From positions 3,926,001-3,990,000 of the forward strand of contig NZ_CP010945.1 in the NCBI RefSeq assembly GCF_000293885.2: a stretch of 64,000 bases of DNA. The letters run 5' to 3'. Positions 25,763 through 34,101 of this stretch are shown piece after piece. A program made the translations under genes and the position numbers. The stretch comes from Pseudomonas fluorescens NCIMB 11764 (GTDB lineage: Bacteria > Pseudomonadota > Gammaproteobacteria > Pseudomonadales > Pseudomonadaceae). The notes beneath the pieces were generated by a model that made no database searches, was not told the DNA's origin, and was given only the letters and a program-made list of their open reading frames with translations. Each line of letters opens with the position of its first letter. The stretch's first letter is position 1.

Positions 25763-27889
25763 TCAGATCCGAAAACTCCCCACCAACTGATTCAACCGCC
25801 CAACCTCCCGCTCCAGTTCGGTACAGGCCTGCAACGTCGATTGCAGGTTCTCTACCCCTTGTTGGTTCAGTGTGTTGATCTCGGTGATGTCCACGTTCAA
25901 CGCCTCGACCACCGACGTCTGTTCCTCAGTCGCCGCAGCGACCGACTGGTTCACATTGTCGATCTCGCCAATACGCTGGGTCACGCTGCCCAGCCGCTTG
26001 CCGGCGAGGTTGGCGATGTTGACGCTTTCCTCGCTGTGTTGCTGGCTCTCGGTCATGGTCGTCACCGATTCACGCGCACCGATTTGCAGCGCTTCGATCA
26101 TCTGTTGAATCTCCGCTGCCGAGGTCTGCGTGCGCCCGGCCAGGCTGCGCACTTCATCGGCAACCACCGCAAAGCCACGACCTGCTTCACCGGCCCGCGC
26201 CGCTTCGATCGCTGCGTTGAGCGCCAGCAGGTTGGTCTGCTGAGAGATGCCCTTGATCACTTCGAGGATCTGCCCGATGTTCACAGTTTTACTGTTCAGC
26301 ACTTCGATGTTGACGCACGACGCACTGATTTTTCCGGACAGTTCGTTCATCACCTGAATCGTGCGCTCGACCACCTGACGCCCGTCTTCGGCTTGTTGGC
26401 GCGCGGCGGAGGCTTGCTGTGAGGCGTCGGAGGCGTTGGTCGCGATTTCCTGGGCGGCGGCGCCCAGTTCGTTGATGGCCGCCGCCACGCTGTTGGTTCG
26501 GATCGATTGTTCGTCGAAGTTGCTCATCGATGAATGGGTTGCCAGCAGCACGCGTTTGGCACCTTCATTGACGCCGGTCGCCGCTGAAGACACTTCGCGG
26601 ATCGAGTGATGAATGCGCTCGACAAACCGGTTGAACGCGGTTGCCAGTTGGCCGATTTCATCCCGTGATTGCACGGCCAGCCGTCGGGTCAGATCGCCTT
26701 CGCCCAAGGAAATGTCCTCCATGACCCGCGTCAGTAATTGCAGTGGCCGGGTGATGCGATAGGCCGCGTACCAGATCAACACCAGCCCGAGCAGGGCCGA
26801 ACCGCCGCCCAGCAACAACTCCAGCGCCGTGCTTTGCACGCCTTGCGCGTCCAGTGCCTTTTGCAGCGTGGTGACAGGCGCAAGCAGCACATCCTGAGGC
26901 ACGCCGACCAGGACGCCCCAAGGCACTGCACCGGCAATTGGCGCCAGCGGTTCGAGGACGTTGATCTGTTGCCGGTCGACGAACACCTTCGGCTGGCCCT
27001 GACGCAAGGTGTCCATGACCTCGGCATTCTCCAGCGGCTGGCCGAGGCGACTGACGTCCTGGCTGTTGGCGGAGATCACGCCACGGGGGCTGACGATGCT
27101 GATCTGCCCGTTGCCATCGAACAGTTGGAGCGCACTGGCTTCGCTGTTCTGTTGCAGGGCGGCGAGGTTGATGTCGAGGCCGACCACGGCGATGACTTTG
27201 CCATTGTCGATCAGCGGAAACGCAATGCTGGTCACCAGTTTGCGGCTGCCGGACGCCTCGTCGAAATACGGCTCCAGTACGCAGGCTTTGCGGCTGTCGC
27301 GGGCGCAGGTGTAGAAGGCGTTGTACGGCGCGCCGCTGGGACCGGGCGAGGTGTTGGCGAGCAGCGCTTCGTCACCGATCACCGCTTGCAGTTCGCCGGG
27401 TTTGCTTTGCACCCAGTACAGGGAAAAGCGCCCGGTTTCGTTGCTGCCCATGACGGCCTGATCGACGAAGCTGGCGTCGGCACCGTCCAGGGCATCGGGT
27501 TCGAAAATGACATAAAGCCCGAGCAGGTCGGGCTTGTCGATCAGGGCCTGATGCAACTGGGTGCTCAGCGCCTGGCGCAGTTGTGGGCGGGTCAGGTTGC
27601 CCTGGTGTTGCAGCTGCCTGAGGTAAAGCAGATAGCGCGACAACCCTTGGCCATATTCGTGAGTCTGCATGAAGGTGCGTTGCACTTGCATCGCCTGCAC
27701 TTTGCCCAGTGCCTGCATGTGTTCCCTGGCGGCATTGGCGAGCATTTCGCTGCTGGCCCGGGCCACTTGCTGGCTGCTTTGATGGGTCTGGTACAGCGAC
27801 AAACCCATCAGCAAACCCACCACCAACAACAGACAGAGGCCGGCGAGGAGGGCGATCTTGCTCTGAATCGTCAGGAATTTCTTGTGCAT
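25763..27889 (-). CDS. Methyl-accepting chemotaxis protein with Cache ligand domain
   Basis: A 708-residue chemoreceptor. There is a membrane helix at about 10-33, a periplasmic dCache-like sensor (about 34-355, with [36 protein letters not shown] and [11 protein letters not shown]), a second helix, a HAMP domain ([23 protein letters not shown]) and a long cytoplasmic signalling coil ending in the conserved [19 protein letters not shown] hairpin tip. The ATG at 27889 starts the first helix; the frame opens further upstream without sense. Its place beside the iac genes suggests a role in taxis towards aromatic compounds or auxin, but the ligand cannot be read from sequence. Confidence 0.92.
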   Translation of the reverse strand: MHKKFLTIQSKIALLAGLCLLLVVGLLMGLSLYQTHQSSQQVARASSEMLANAAREHMQALGKVQAMQVQRTFMQTHEYGQGLSRYLLYLRQLQHQGNLTRPQLRQALSTQLHQALIDKPDLLGLYVIFEPDALDGADASFVDQAVMGSNETGRFSLYWVQSKPGELQAVIGDEALLANTSPGPSGAPYNAFYTCARDSRKACVLEPYFDEASGSRKLVTSIAFPLIDNGKVIAVVGLDINLAALQQNSEASALQLFDGNGQISIVSPRGVISANSQDVSRLGQPLENAEVMDTLRQGQPKVFVDRQQINVLEPLAPIAGAVPWGVLVGVPQDVLLAPVTTLQKALDAQGVQSTALELLLGGGSALLGLVLIWYAAYRITRPLQLLTRVMEDISLGEGDLTRRLAVQSRDEIGQLATAFNRFVERIHHSIREVSSAATGVNEGAKRVLLATHSSMSNFDEQSIRTNSVAAAINELGAAAQEIATNASDASQQASAARQQAEDGRQVVERTIQVMNELSGKISASCVNIEVLNSKTVNIGQILEVIKGISQQTNLLALNAAIEAARAGEAGRGFAVVADEVRSLAGRTQTSAAEIQQMIEALQIGARESVTTMTESQQHSEESVNIANLAGKRLGSVTQRIGEIDNVNQSVAAATEEQTSVVEALNVDITEINTLNQQGVENLQSTLQACTELEREVGRLNQLVGSFRI

Positions 27890-27942
27890 TGGAAAGGCCT
27901 TTTTCCATCGGGGCAGCGGATGCGCCACCGCCCCGGTCTGGC

Positions 27943-29265
27943 TTAGAAAGTGGTGGCGAAAATCACCTGGCTGTAGAGGTTCCTGTCGTTGTTGCCCAAC
28001 TGCGTGCCGCCCTGATCGGCGCTCTTGTCCGGCTGGAACAGACCGATCAGCGGCATCACGCTCAGGTGCTCGTTGACGTGCCACTCGGCGTACAGATCAA
28101 CCTCGTGGCCATCGGTATTGCCGAGGTTGCGGTCGATGGTGTCGAAGTTGAAGTACAGGGCGCCAACCGTCAGGTTCTCCAGTGGCGAGACAGAGAACTT
28201 GACGTTCTGGATCCGCGAGTTGGCGTTGAACGGACCGGCGTAGTTGCCCGCCACTTCGCCCTGGAACCAAGTGCCGAAACCACGGCTGAAACCGTAGAAC
28301 AGCGTGTCGTAGCCTTCCGAGAAACGGCTGTAGCGGTAGCTGACATACGGCGACCAGGCCACGTCGGAAAAGGTCCAGCCGGCTTCCAGGTACCAGGCGT
28401 CTTCGGTCGAGGTGTGAGGCTTGTCCTGTTTGGCGTATTCGCCGGAAAGGAACAGGTCCTTGACCCCGGCATTGCCGGTAGCGCGCAGGCTGTAGGTTTT
28501 CATGCCGTCGCGTTCGAGTTGAATCGGCGAGGCGTACTGTTCGTCGATATCGGTGGTGTCGATGTAAGTCAAACCGACGGTGCCGACATCGGACACGTGT
28601 TCCAGGGTGCCGACATACATCTCGGTCATGGCTTGGGCGCGGTTGTCCGATTTCAGCCACATCAGGTCGCCACGCCAACCTTCCTTGCCTCCAATGCGCA
28701 ACACGGCCGTCTCGTCGAACGCCTTGCGCGCCGCCAGCCAGTAAGCGCCTCCGCGGTTGAATTCGCCGTCGGCCAGGCCGTTGCCCAGGTTGAGCGCGTC
28801 ACCATTAATCAGGAAGCCATCACCGACCACGATGTTCTGACGGCCGAAGGACAGGTCGACGCCATCCTCACCCAACACGTCGAACAGCTTGCCCGAACGC
28901 CAACCGAGGTAGGCATCTTCGAATTTGGTGGTGCGTTCCGAACCGTCGGTGAAACCCGCGGCATCGCCGTCGCCCCAGGTGCCGGAGCTGAGCATATTGG
29001 CCGCGCCGTACGCGGTGCCCATACCGGCCAGGCCCTTGTCGAAGCTCAGGCCATATTTGACGTAGCCTTCGCGCCACGAAGAAGAACCCTGATCGAGACG
29101 GCCGGACAGCGCGTAGTTTTCCTGACTGTGGAAAATACCGAATACCGCTTCCAGCGTGGCGTTCAGGTGACTGTCGTCATCGGCGTAGAGTTCATACGCG
29201 CTGGCATGGCCAGCACTGATCATCAGAGCAAGCGTAGAGAGACGAAGCAAGGGGGACTTGAGCAT
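27943..29265 (-). CDS. Outer-membrane beta-barrel porin (alginate-export-like)
   Basis: A 440-residue precursor with a signal peptide ([23 protein letters not shown]) and an even spread of amphipathic strands ending in a terminal phenylalanine ([10 protein letters not shown]), the usual barrel end signal. The repeating [36 protein letters not shown] and [20 protein letters not shown] segments fit the alginate-export/OprD-neighbour porin family. It probably carries a small substrate through the outer membrane. It lies 53 bases downstream of the chemoreceptor start region on the same strand and upstream of it in transcription, so the two may be co-transcribed. Confidence 0.8.
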   Translation of the reverse strand: MLKSPLLRLSTLALMISAGHASAYELYADDDSHLNATLEAVFGIFHSQENYALSGRLDQGSSSWREGYVKYGLSFDKGLAGMGTAYGAANMLSSGTWGDGDAAGFTDGSERTTKFEDAYLGWRSGKLFDVLGEDGVDLSFGRQNIVVGDGFLINGDALNLGNGLADGEFNRGGAYWLAARKAFDETAVLRIGGKEGWRGDLMWLKSDNRAQAMTEMYVGTLEHVSDVGTVGLTYIDTTDIDEQYASPIQLERDGMKTYSLRATGNAGVKDLFLSGEYAKQDKPHTSTEDAWYLEAGWTFSDVAWSPYVSYRYSRFSEGYDTLFYGFSRGFGTWFQGEVAGNYAGPFNANSRIQNVKFSVSPLENLTVGALYFNFDTIDRNLGNTDGHEVDLYAEWHVNEHLSVMPLIGLFQPDKSADQGGTQLGNNDRNLYSQVIFATTF

Positions 29266-29942
29266 GGTGTGGCATCCGTTCTTGTTCTTGAGCGCAGGTT
29301 TGCGGTCTTTTTCGATACTAAGGCGCGGAACTTTTCCGGCCTTTTGTGTGGTTGCCAATTAGTTGGTTGTGCATGCCAGATTTTAGGAAGGGGGCACCTG
29401 ACAGGCTGTTTCACGTTTGTTTACACCCTCGAGTGGAGTTGCCAAAGGTATCCACACAGAGCGTGAGCCATGACCTCCGACTTAAGTGCCGAGCCCAAAA
29501 TTGCGCGGCGAACCAAGCATCACAACCACCCGGCTATCAATAATAACTACTCTGGTTATCGCTACCGTTTGTCGATTTTTTTTTTGAAAAAAACTCGAGT
29601 AATCAGCAAATGTTTTGAAAAATGCGGAAACTTCTTACGACGCTCCTACAGATACCCGAGTCGAACATTACTCCGTTTTCGCCAATATCTATGATGGGTA
29701 AATCGAGGGTTTTTAATAGCTTATAAAGTGGTGTTATAAATTCGTTTGAACTTAAACATTAGTTGAATCGAATTGGCTTCTCTATTTTTTGCGAGAACTT
29801 TCCTAGGGGCTCGTGAGAAGTGTCCTACATGCAAAAAAACTCTCCTTGCTGTCTGGCCAAAAAATGAATAAATATAAAGCGCCGCCAGCATCTGGAGGCA
29901 CTTCCTAAAATAGCGAGTGAAAAATAATGAAAATCTTGTTAA
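29266..29942. other. Intergenic region with shift from GC-rich to AT-rich DNA
   Basis: The left part holds the porin promoter. From about 29580 the DNA becomes markedly AT-rich, with a run of nine T's followed by A's near 29577-29592, and stays so until about 31950. Short frames are present (for example one with a CPTCKKT zinc-ribbon-like end finishing at 29868, and a 14-codon frame at 29864-29908), but none is convincing. This looks like the left edge of a transferred and partly deleted segment. Confidence 0.6.
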
Positions 29943-30427
29943 GTCAGGGAATTGGATGTGTTAGATATATCGGATTGCGACTATCCGGACTCATGTTTGT
30001 TAACAGTTTACGGTCAGACTGATGAAAGCCGGAATGTGCATTATTGTGCTGGAATGGCATACGCAGGGTCATTAGCGTCGGCATTAGAGAAATCAATATA
30101 TGAGCTTTGGCAAACATATAGGTTCTTGGATTTGTTCGCTGCTACGGAAGGTGATGTTGAGGAGGTTGAAGACTCGTATTTACGATATTTTATTGGTTGT
30201 CATAAGTATGAGATGTTTCAAGAGATAACTTCGATAAATTCAGTGGTTGCGCCCCAAGGAAATCAACATTTGATTTTAGTTTGGGCGGGCTTTTGACTGT
30301 GCTGAGCGCTCAAGAAGTCGACGGTTATCTTTACACTGAAACTATCGACATGGAAAACTCCCAGTATCATTTCTCCAGATTTTTTTCTTCATATGAACAA
30401 CTCAAAGAATATAAATATCAAAAATAG
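29943..30427 (+). pseudogene. Remnant of a YcaO cyclodehydratase gene, McbD-like
   Basis: A frame starting after the stop at 29940-29942 (first usable start TTG at 29952) encodes about 114 residues: DSCLLTVYGQTDESRNVHYC, GMAYAGSLASALEKSIYELW, QTYRFLDL and DSYLRYFIGCHKYEMFQEI. This matches, from memory, the C-terminal third of McbD, the YcaO protein that makes thiazoles and oxazoles in microcin B17. It stops at 30296, but a frame-shifted continuation from about 30255 to 30427 (LSAQEVDGYLYTETIDMENS...) reads like the true C-terminus. The N-terminal two thirds, with the ATP-binding residues, are missing. So the gene is broken at both points. Transporter genes of the McbE and McbF type follow directly. 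Confidence 0.72.
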
Positions 30428-30504
30428 ATATTCCGGCAGGTTTTTCGATTCGATATTGGCTGGTCGAAAAAGAGTAATGGTTCCATTTCCTTAGGAGATT
30501 AAAG

Positions 30505-31248
30505 ATGTCATCTTCTATAATAAAAAGATCTGTAATGTTGATGCTTTTATTTGTAAAAGAACAATTGAAGGAGCCTGTTGCGCTTTTTTGGATGATTGTT
30601 TCTCCAGCAACGACATATTATTTGCTGGCCTATTTGCGAGGAGGTGTTGTTGATTCAGGGGTGGGTTACTGGGAACGTACTTCCTGGTTTTATGCGTATA
30701 TTTCTTCGAGTGTAGCTCTGTTTGGTTTTTCTTTTTACATAGTTGGGAGGAGGGAAAGTGGTTTTATCAGGTCTTTCATATATACATTTGAAGCAAAACT
30801 AGTTTTTATGCTGGCGCAATTTTTATCTTATTCCTTGATCGCTATCATTTATTGTAGTGTCTTTTATGCGTTGGTTTATTTTTCTATCGGTTCTTCTGAT
30901 GTTCCTGGACTTTTGTCAATTGTTTTTCGTTTTTTCTTGTGCTACGTGCTGTTTAGCGTGCTCGGAATTCTATTGAGTTTATTGCCTATAAATTTCCAGA
31001 ATGCGGGTACTGTCTTTTCGATTGCTTCGTTTGTAATGCTTGTTTTGGGTGTGGTTAGTATTCGTAGTACACACCCGATTGTTGAAGCTCTTAATGTTGT
31101 AAATCCACTATTTATCGCTAACAAAATTATGACTGAAGGGGTTGAGTGTCACTTGATGTTTGTGTGTTGTCTGTTGGTGGCATTTGTGTTGGCTTTTTTG
31201 CTCTCGCTGCATTGTTTGAGGATTAATCCAGTATGGAGTCGTTATTAA
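30505..31248 (+). CDS. ABC-2-type permease, McbE-like
   Basis: A 247-residue hydrophobic protein with about six membrane segments, beginning LFVKEQLKEPVALFWMIVSPATTYYLL and containing SGFIRSFIYTFEAKLVFMLAQ and a C-terminal LNVVNPLFIANKIMTEG region. Length and layout match McbE, the membrane part of the microcin B17 exporter (241 residues). With the next gene it forms an efflux and self-immunity pump in that system. The ATG at 30505 has a good AGGAG site. The gene is AT-rich and its stop overlaps the next start (TAATG). Assignment beyond ABC-2 permease depends on the YcaO neighbour. Confidence 0.78.
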   Translation: MSSSIIKRSVMLMLLFVKEQLKEPVALFWMIVSPATTYYLLAYLRGGVVDSGVGYWERTSWFYAYISSSVALFGFSFYIVGRRESGFIRSFIYTFEAKLVFMLAQFLSYSLIAIIYCSVFYALVYFSIGSSDVPGLLSIVFRFFLCYVLFSVLGILLSLLPINFQNAGTVFSIASFVMLVLGVVSIRSTHPIVEALNVVNPLFIANKIMTEGVECHLMFVCCLLVAFVLAFLLSLHCLRINPVWSRY

Positions 31249-31958
31249 TGAACGCTCTGGAAGCGAAATTACTGTGTTTTAGTTATTCTGATAAAGTGAT
31301 ATTCAAGGATGCTTCTATGAATGTTTTGCCGGGGGTGATTACCGGCTTGCTGGGTCCAAATGGATCTGGGAAAACCACTTTTTTTGATATTGTTTTTGGT
31401 CTGAAGAAGGTAGATAAGAGTGAATTTAATAATGGCTTCTCCAGTCAACTTTATCTTTCGCAAACAGTAGTTACTCCACCTGTGCTGCGGATGTTTGATA
31501 TTTTCAAGATGACAGCGTTACTCAGTTCTGCCAGGCCTGTGTCGCAAGAGCAAGCGCTAGGAAAGCTAGCTTCTTGGAGTCCCGAAATAGTGGAGCGTTT
31601 TAAAGAGATTTGGAATAAAAAATCTGCTGTATGTAGTTACGGTGAGAAACGGTGGTTCTTTACTCTTTCACTGTTGGCCGTGGAAGCGGATCTTGTTGTA
31701 TTGGATGAGCCAACCGCTGGCGTGGATCCGGAGTTCAGGCATTATATTTGGAAGTGTCTACGTGGGGCTGCAAGTGAAGGGGCGGCGATTTTAATGTCGT
31801 CGCATAATATCGAAGAGGTTGCGAGTCACTGTGACAGTTTTTACATGATCAGTCAGAAACAATTTAAACCATTCTGTTCAGGTGAGGATTTCATGAGTCG
31901 TTATAACGCAACTTCGTTGGACCAAGCCTTTATCCACGCAGCAGCTGAATCCGTCTAA
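31248..31958 (+). CDS. ABC transporter ATPase, McbF-like
   Basis: A 236-residue ATPase. Walker A is GLLGPNGSGKTTFFD, the Q-loop region is LYLSQTVVTPP, Walker B is LVVLDEPTAGVDPE and the switch histidine lies in MSSHNIEEV. The signature motif is degenerate: VCSYGEKRWFF stands where LSGGQ is usual, a SYGEKR form seen in other small exporters. The start at 31248 (TAATG overlap, GGAG about 10 bases upstream) is preferred; ATG 31233 is an alternative. With the preceding permease it should export a peptide or a modified microcin and could give resistance. The reading frame is intact. Confidence 0.85.
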   Translation: MNALEAKLLCFSYSDKVIFKDASMNVLPGVITGLLGPNGSGKTTFFDIVFGLKKVDKSEFNNGFSSQLYLSQTVVTPPVLRMFDIFKMTALLSSARPVSQEQALGKLASWSPEIVERFKEIWNKKSAVCSYGEKRWFFTLSLLAVEADLVVLDEPTAGVDPEFRHYIWKCLRGAASEGAAILMSSHNIEEVASHCDSFYMISQKQFKPFCSGEDFMSRYNATSLDQAFIHAAAESV

Positions 31959-32092
31959 AGATCAGCCGATTTATCCCTTTCCAGCATTCCAGCATTCCAG
32001 CGAGACTTTAAAGCGATTTGGCAGAACAGCCAAAACATCTGGCACGCAGGGCAATACCTGCGTGACGCCGACCATAGACAATCTTTTCAACC

Positions 32093-32121
32093 AACCGGGA
32101 TGTTCCTGTCCCGGTTTTTAG
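32093..32121 (+). terminator. Intrinsic terminator after the ABC genes
   Basis: AACCGGGA and TCCCGGTT form a perfect 8-base stem with an 8-base loop, followed by TTTTA. It lies 135 bases after the ATPase stop and 50 bases before the cytochrome gene, so it separates the AT-rich patch from the cytochrome/aldehyde dehydrogenase pair. Confidence 0.75.
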
Positions 32122-32172
32122 TGTTGGCGTTCGTATTTGGCGAATGCGCAGATTTTTCAAGGTCGTTTTCCT

Positions 32173-32562
32173 ATGTTTACCTCCCTGCGACTACCTCTTA
32201 TCGGTCTGCTCTCTATCGTCCTGGCTGACACCACGTATGCCGCCGACTGCGCCCCGGATCAGGGCCATGGCGCCCAGGTCTTCGCCAATGAGTGCGCGGT
32301 CTGCCACTCAGTGGCCAAGGGCATGACAGGCATGATGGGACCGAACCTGGCGGGTGTGGTCGGGCGCAAGTCCGGCTCGCTGGAAGGCTTCAACTATTCC
32401 CAGGCCATGCGCAACAAGGACATCGACTGGCAGGCCGAGAACATCGCGCAACTCATCACCCAACCCCAGGCATTCGTGCCGGGGACCTACATGCCTTACA
32501 TGGGCCTGGCATCGGCGGACGATCGCCAGGCGGTCGTGTGCTTCCTCAAAGAACAACAGTAA
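32173..32562 (+). CDS. Class I c-type cytochrome
   Basis: A 129-residue exported monohaem cytochrome: signal peptide about 1-24 (ending TTYAA), haem site CAVCH at 41-45, GPNLAGVVGRKSGS, and a probable methionine ligand in GTYMPYMG. It resembles cytochrome c2/c550 proteins of alphaproteobacteria and pseudomonads. It is 47 bases before the aldehyde dehydrogenase gene on the same strand. An attractive role is electron acceptor for a periplasmic quinoprotein dehydrogenase such as the aralkylamine dehydrogenase encoded 18 kb away; that is inference. The ATG at 32173 is chosen because it starts the signal peptide. Confidence 0.87.
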   Translation: MFTSLRLPLIGLLSIVLADTTYAADCAPDQGHGAQVFANECAVCHSVAKGMTGMMGPNLAGVVGRKSGSLEGFNYSQAMRNKDIDWQAENIAQLITQPQAFVPGTYMPYMGLASADDRQAVVCFLKEQQ

Positions 32563-32609
32563 TCAGCCCGTTATCCGGCTGAACAATGCGTCTGAACCAA
32601 AGGTGATTT

Positions 32610-34100
32610 ATGAGCAACGTTGAAATCCTGCCGCAGGTTGCTGCATTTCTTGACCGCCGCCATGGCTGCTTCATTGACGGCCAATGGGTGTTTGCCGAAG
32701 GGCCGAGCATTGCCGTGGTCAACCCGGCCACCGGCAAAACCCTGTGCGAAACCCTGGACGCGCCGCTGGAAGTGGTCGAGCAAGCCGTGCAGTCGTCCCA
32801 TAAAGCCTTCAAATCCGGCGTGTGGTCGGGGCTGCGTCCGGCAGACCGTGAACGCATTCTGCTGAACTTCACCGCACTGGTTGAGGCGCATGCCGAAGAA
32901 CTGGCGCAGCTGGAAACCCTGAGCCAGGGCAAATCGATCAACATGGCGCGCGCGCTGGATCTGAACGCCACCGTGGAGTTCATGCGCTACATGTCCGGCT
33001 GGGCGACCAAGATCGAAGGGCAGACCTTTGACGTGTCGATTCCGCTGCCGCCAGGGGCGAAATTCACCGCGTTCACCAAGCGTGAGCCGGTGGGTGTGGT
33101 GGTCGGGATTGTGCCGTGGAACTTCCCGTTGTTGATTGCGGCCTGGAAGTTGATGCCCGCGCTGGCTACCGGTTGCACGGTGATCATCAAACCGGCGATG
33201 GAAACCCCGCTGACCGCCATGCGCCTGGCCGAACTGGCGCTGGAGGCCGGCATTCCGGCGGGCGTGTTCAACGTTGTCACCGGCGGTGGCGCTAATGTCG
33301 GCGGCGTGCTGACGGCGCATCCGTTGGTGAGCAAGGTGTCGTTCACTGGCTCGACCGCTGTCGGAAAAAGTGTCGGCGTGGCGTGCATGGCAAACATGAC
33401 GCGTTTCTCGCTGGAGCTCGGCGGTAAAAACCCGATGATCGTGCTGGCCGATGCCGATATCGACAAAGCCATTCAGGGCGCGATCCTCGGCGGTCTGCTG
33501 AACAACGGCCAGGTCTGTGCGGCAGCTTCGCGCTTCTATGTGCATCGCTCGATCCACGACAGATTCGTCGAAGGGCTCGCGGCAGCGGTCTCGGCCATGC
33601 CAATCGGTGCGGGCATGAACTGCGAAGCGGCGATCAACCCGCTGGTGTCGCGCAAGCAGCAACAAGGCGTACTCAAACACATCGAACTGGCTCGCCGGGA
33701 AGGTGCGCGCGTGGTGTCCGGTGGCGAGTTGCTGGAAGGCGAGGGCTTCTATGTGCAGCCGACGATACTGGCGGACATCGACCACAGCATGACGGTCGCC
33801 CGCGAAGAAGTGTTCGGTCCGGTGTTGGGGGTGATGCCGTTTGACGATGAAGACGCCGTGATCGCCCTGGCCAACGATAACCGCTACGGCCTGGCGGCCA
33901 GCCTGTGGACCAATGACCTCGGCAAAGCCATGAACCTGGTGCCGCGCATCGAAGCCGGCACTGTCTGGGTCAATGCCCACGTGTTGCTCGACCCGGCGAT
34001 GCCGTTCGGTGGCGTCAAGCAATCCGGCATGGGCCGCGAGTTCGGGCGTGCAGTGATCGAAGCGTACACCGAGCTGAAATCAGTGTGCATTGCCCACTGA
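32610..34100 (+). CDS. Aryl-acetaldehyde dehydrogenase (FeaB/PadA-like)
   Basis: A 496-residue NAD-dependent aldehyde dehydrogenase with Asn171 (PWNF), Glu269 (SLELGGKNP) and the catalytic Cys303 (NNGQVCAAASRFY). The GQVCAAASRFYVH stretch and the C-terminal GRAVIEAYTELKSVCI are typical of phenylacetaldehyde dehydrogenases FeaB, PadA and StyD. It would oxidise phenylacetaldehyde or indole-3-acetaldehyde to the acid in the cytoplasm. It could thus link aralkylamine dehydrogenase to IacA. The gene converges with the mechanosensitive channel gene; the two stops are almost adjacent. Confidence 0.87.
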   Translation: MSNVEILPQVAAFLDRRHGCFIDGQWVFAEGPSIAVVNPATGKTLCETLDAPLEVVEQAVQSSHKAFKSGVWSGLRPADRERILLNFTALVEAHAEELAQLETLSQGKSINMARALDLNATVEFMRYMSGWATKIEGQTFDVSIPLPPGAKFTAFTKREPVGVVVGIVPWNFPLLIAAWKLMPALATGCTVIIKPAMETPLTAMRLAELALEAGIPAGVFNVVTGGGANVGGVLTAHPLVSKVSFTGSTAVGKSVGVACMANMTRFSLELGGKNPMIVLADADIDKAIQGAILGGLLNNGQVCAAASRFYVHRSIHDRFVEGLAAAVSAMPIGAGMNCEAAINPLVSRKQQQGVLKHIELARREGARVVSGGELLEGEGFYVQPTILADIDHSMTVAREEVFGPVLGVMPFDDEDAVIALANDNRYGLAASLWTNDLGKAMNLVPRIEAGTVWVNAHVLLDPAMPFGGVKQSGMGREFGRAVIEAYTELKSVCIAH

Positions 34101-34101
34101 T

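Noticed and set aside
27709..29466. 585-codon open frame on the forward strand
   Set aside because: It lies opposite the porin gene, whose signal peptide and barrel pattern are convincing. Long antisense frames are common in GC-rich Pseudomonas DNA.
29764..29868. Short frame ending in a CPTCKKT zinc-ribbon-like motif
   Set aside because: Only about 30 codons without a start; could be a gene remnant but cannot be assigned.
29864..29908. 14-codon frame (MNKYKAPPASGGTS) as a possible microcin precursor
   Set aside because: Too short, with no Gly/Cys/Ser-rich core or leader like McbA, and no good ribosome site. No other precursor candidate was found near the YcaO remnant.
31980..31999. AGCATTCC AGCATTCC short direct repeat after the ABC genes
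   Set aside because: Two copies of nine bases are too little to call an attachment site or a target duplication; no partner copy was seen at the left edge of the AT-rich patch.
32571..34022. 483-codon open frame on the reverse strand
   Set aside because: Antisense to the aldehyde dehydrogenase gene; no domain recognised.
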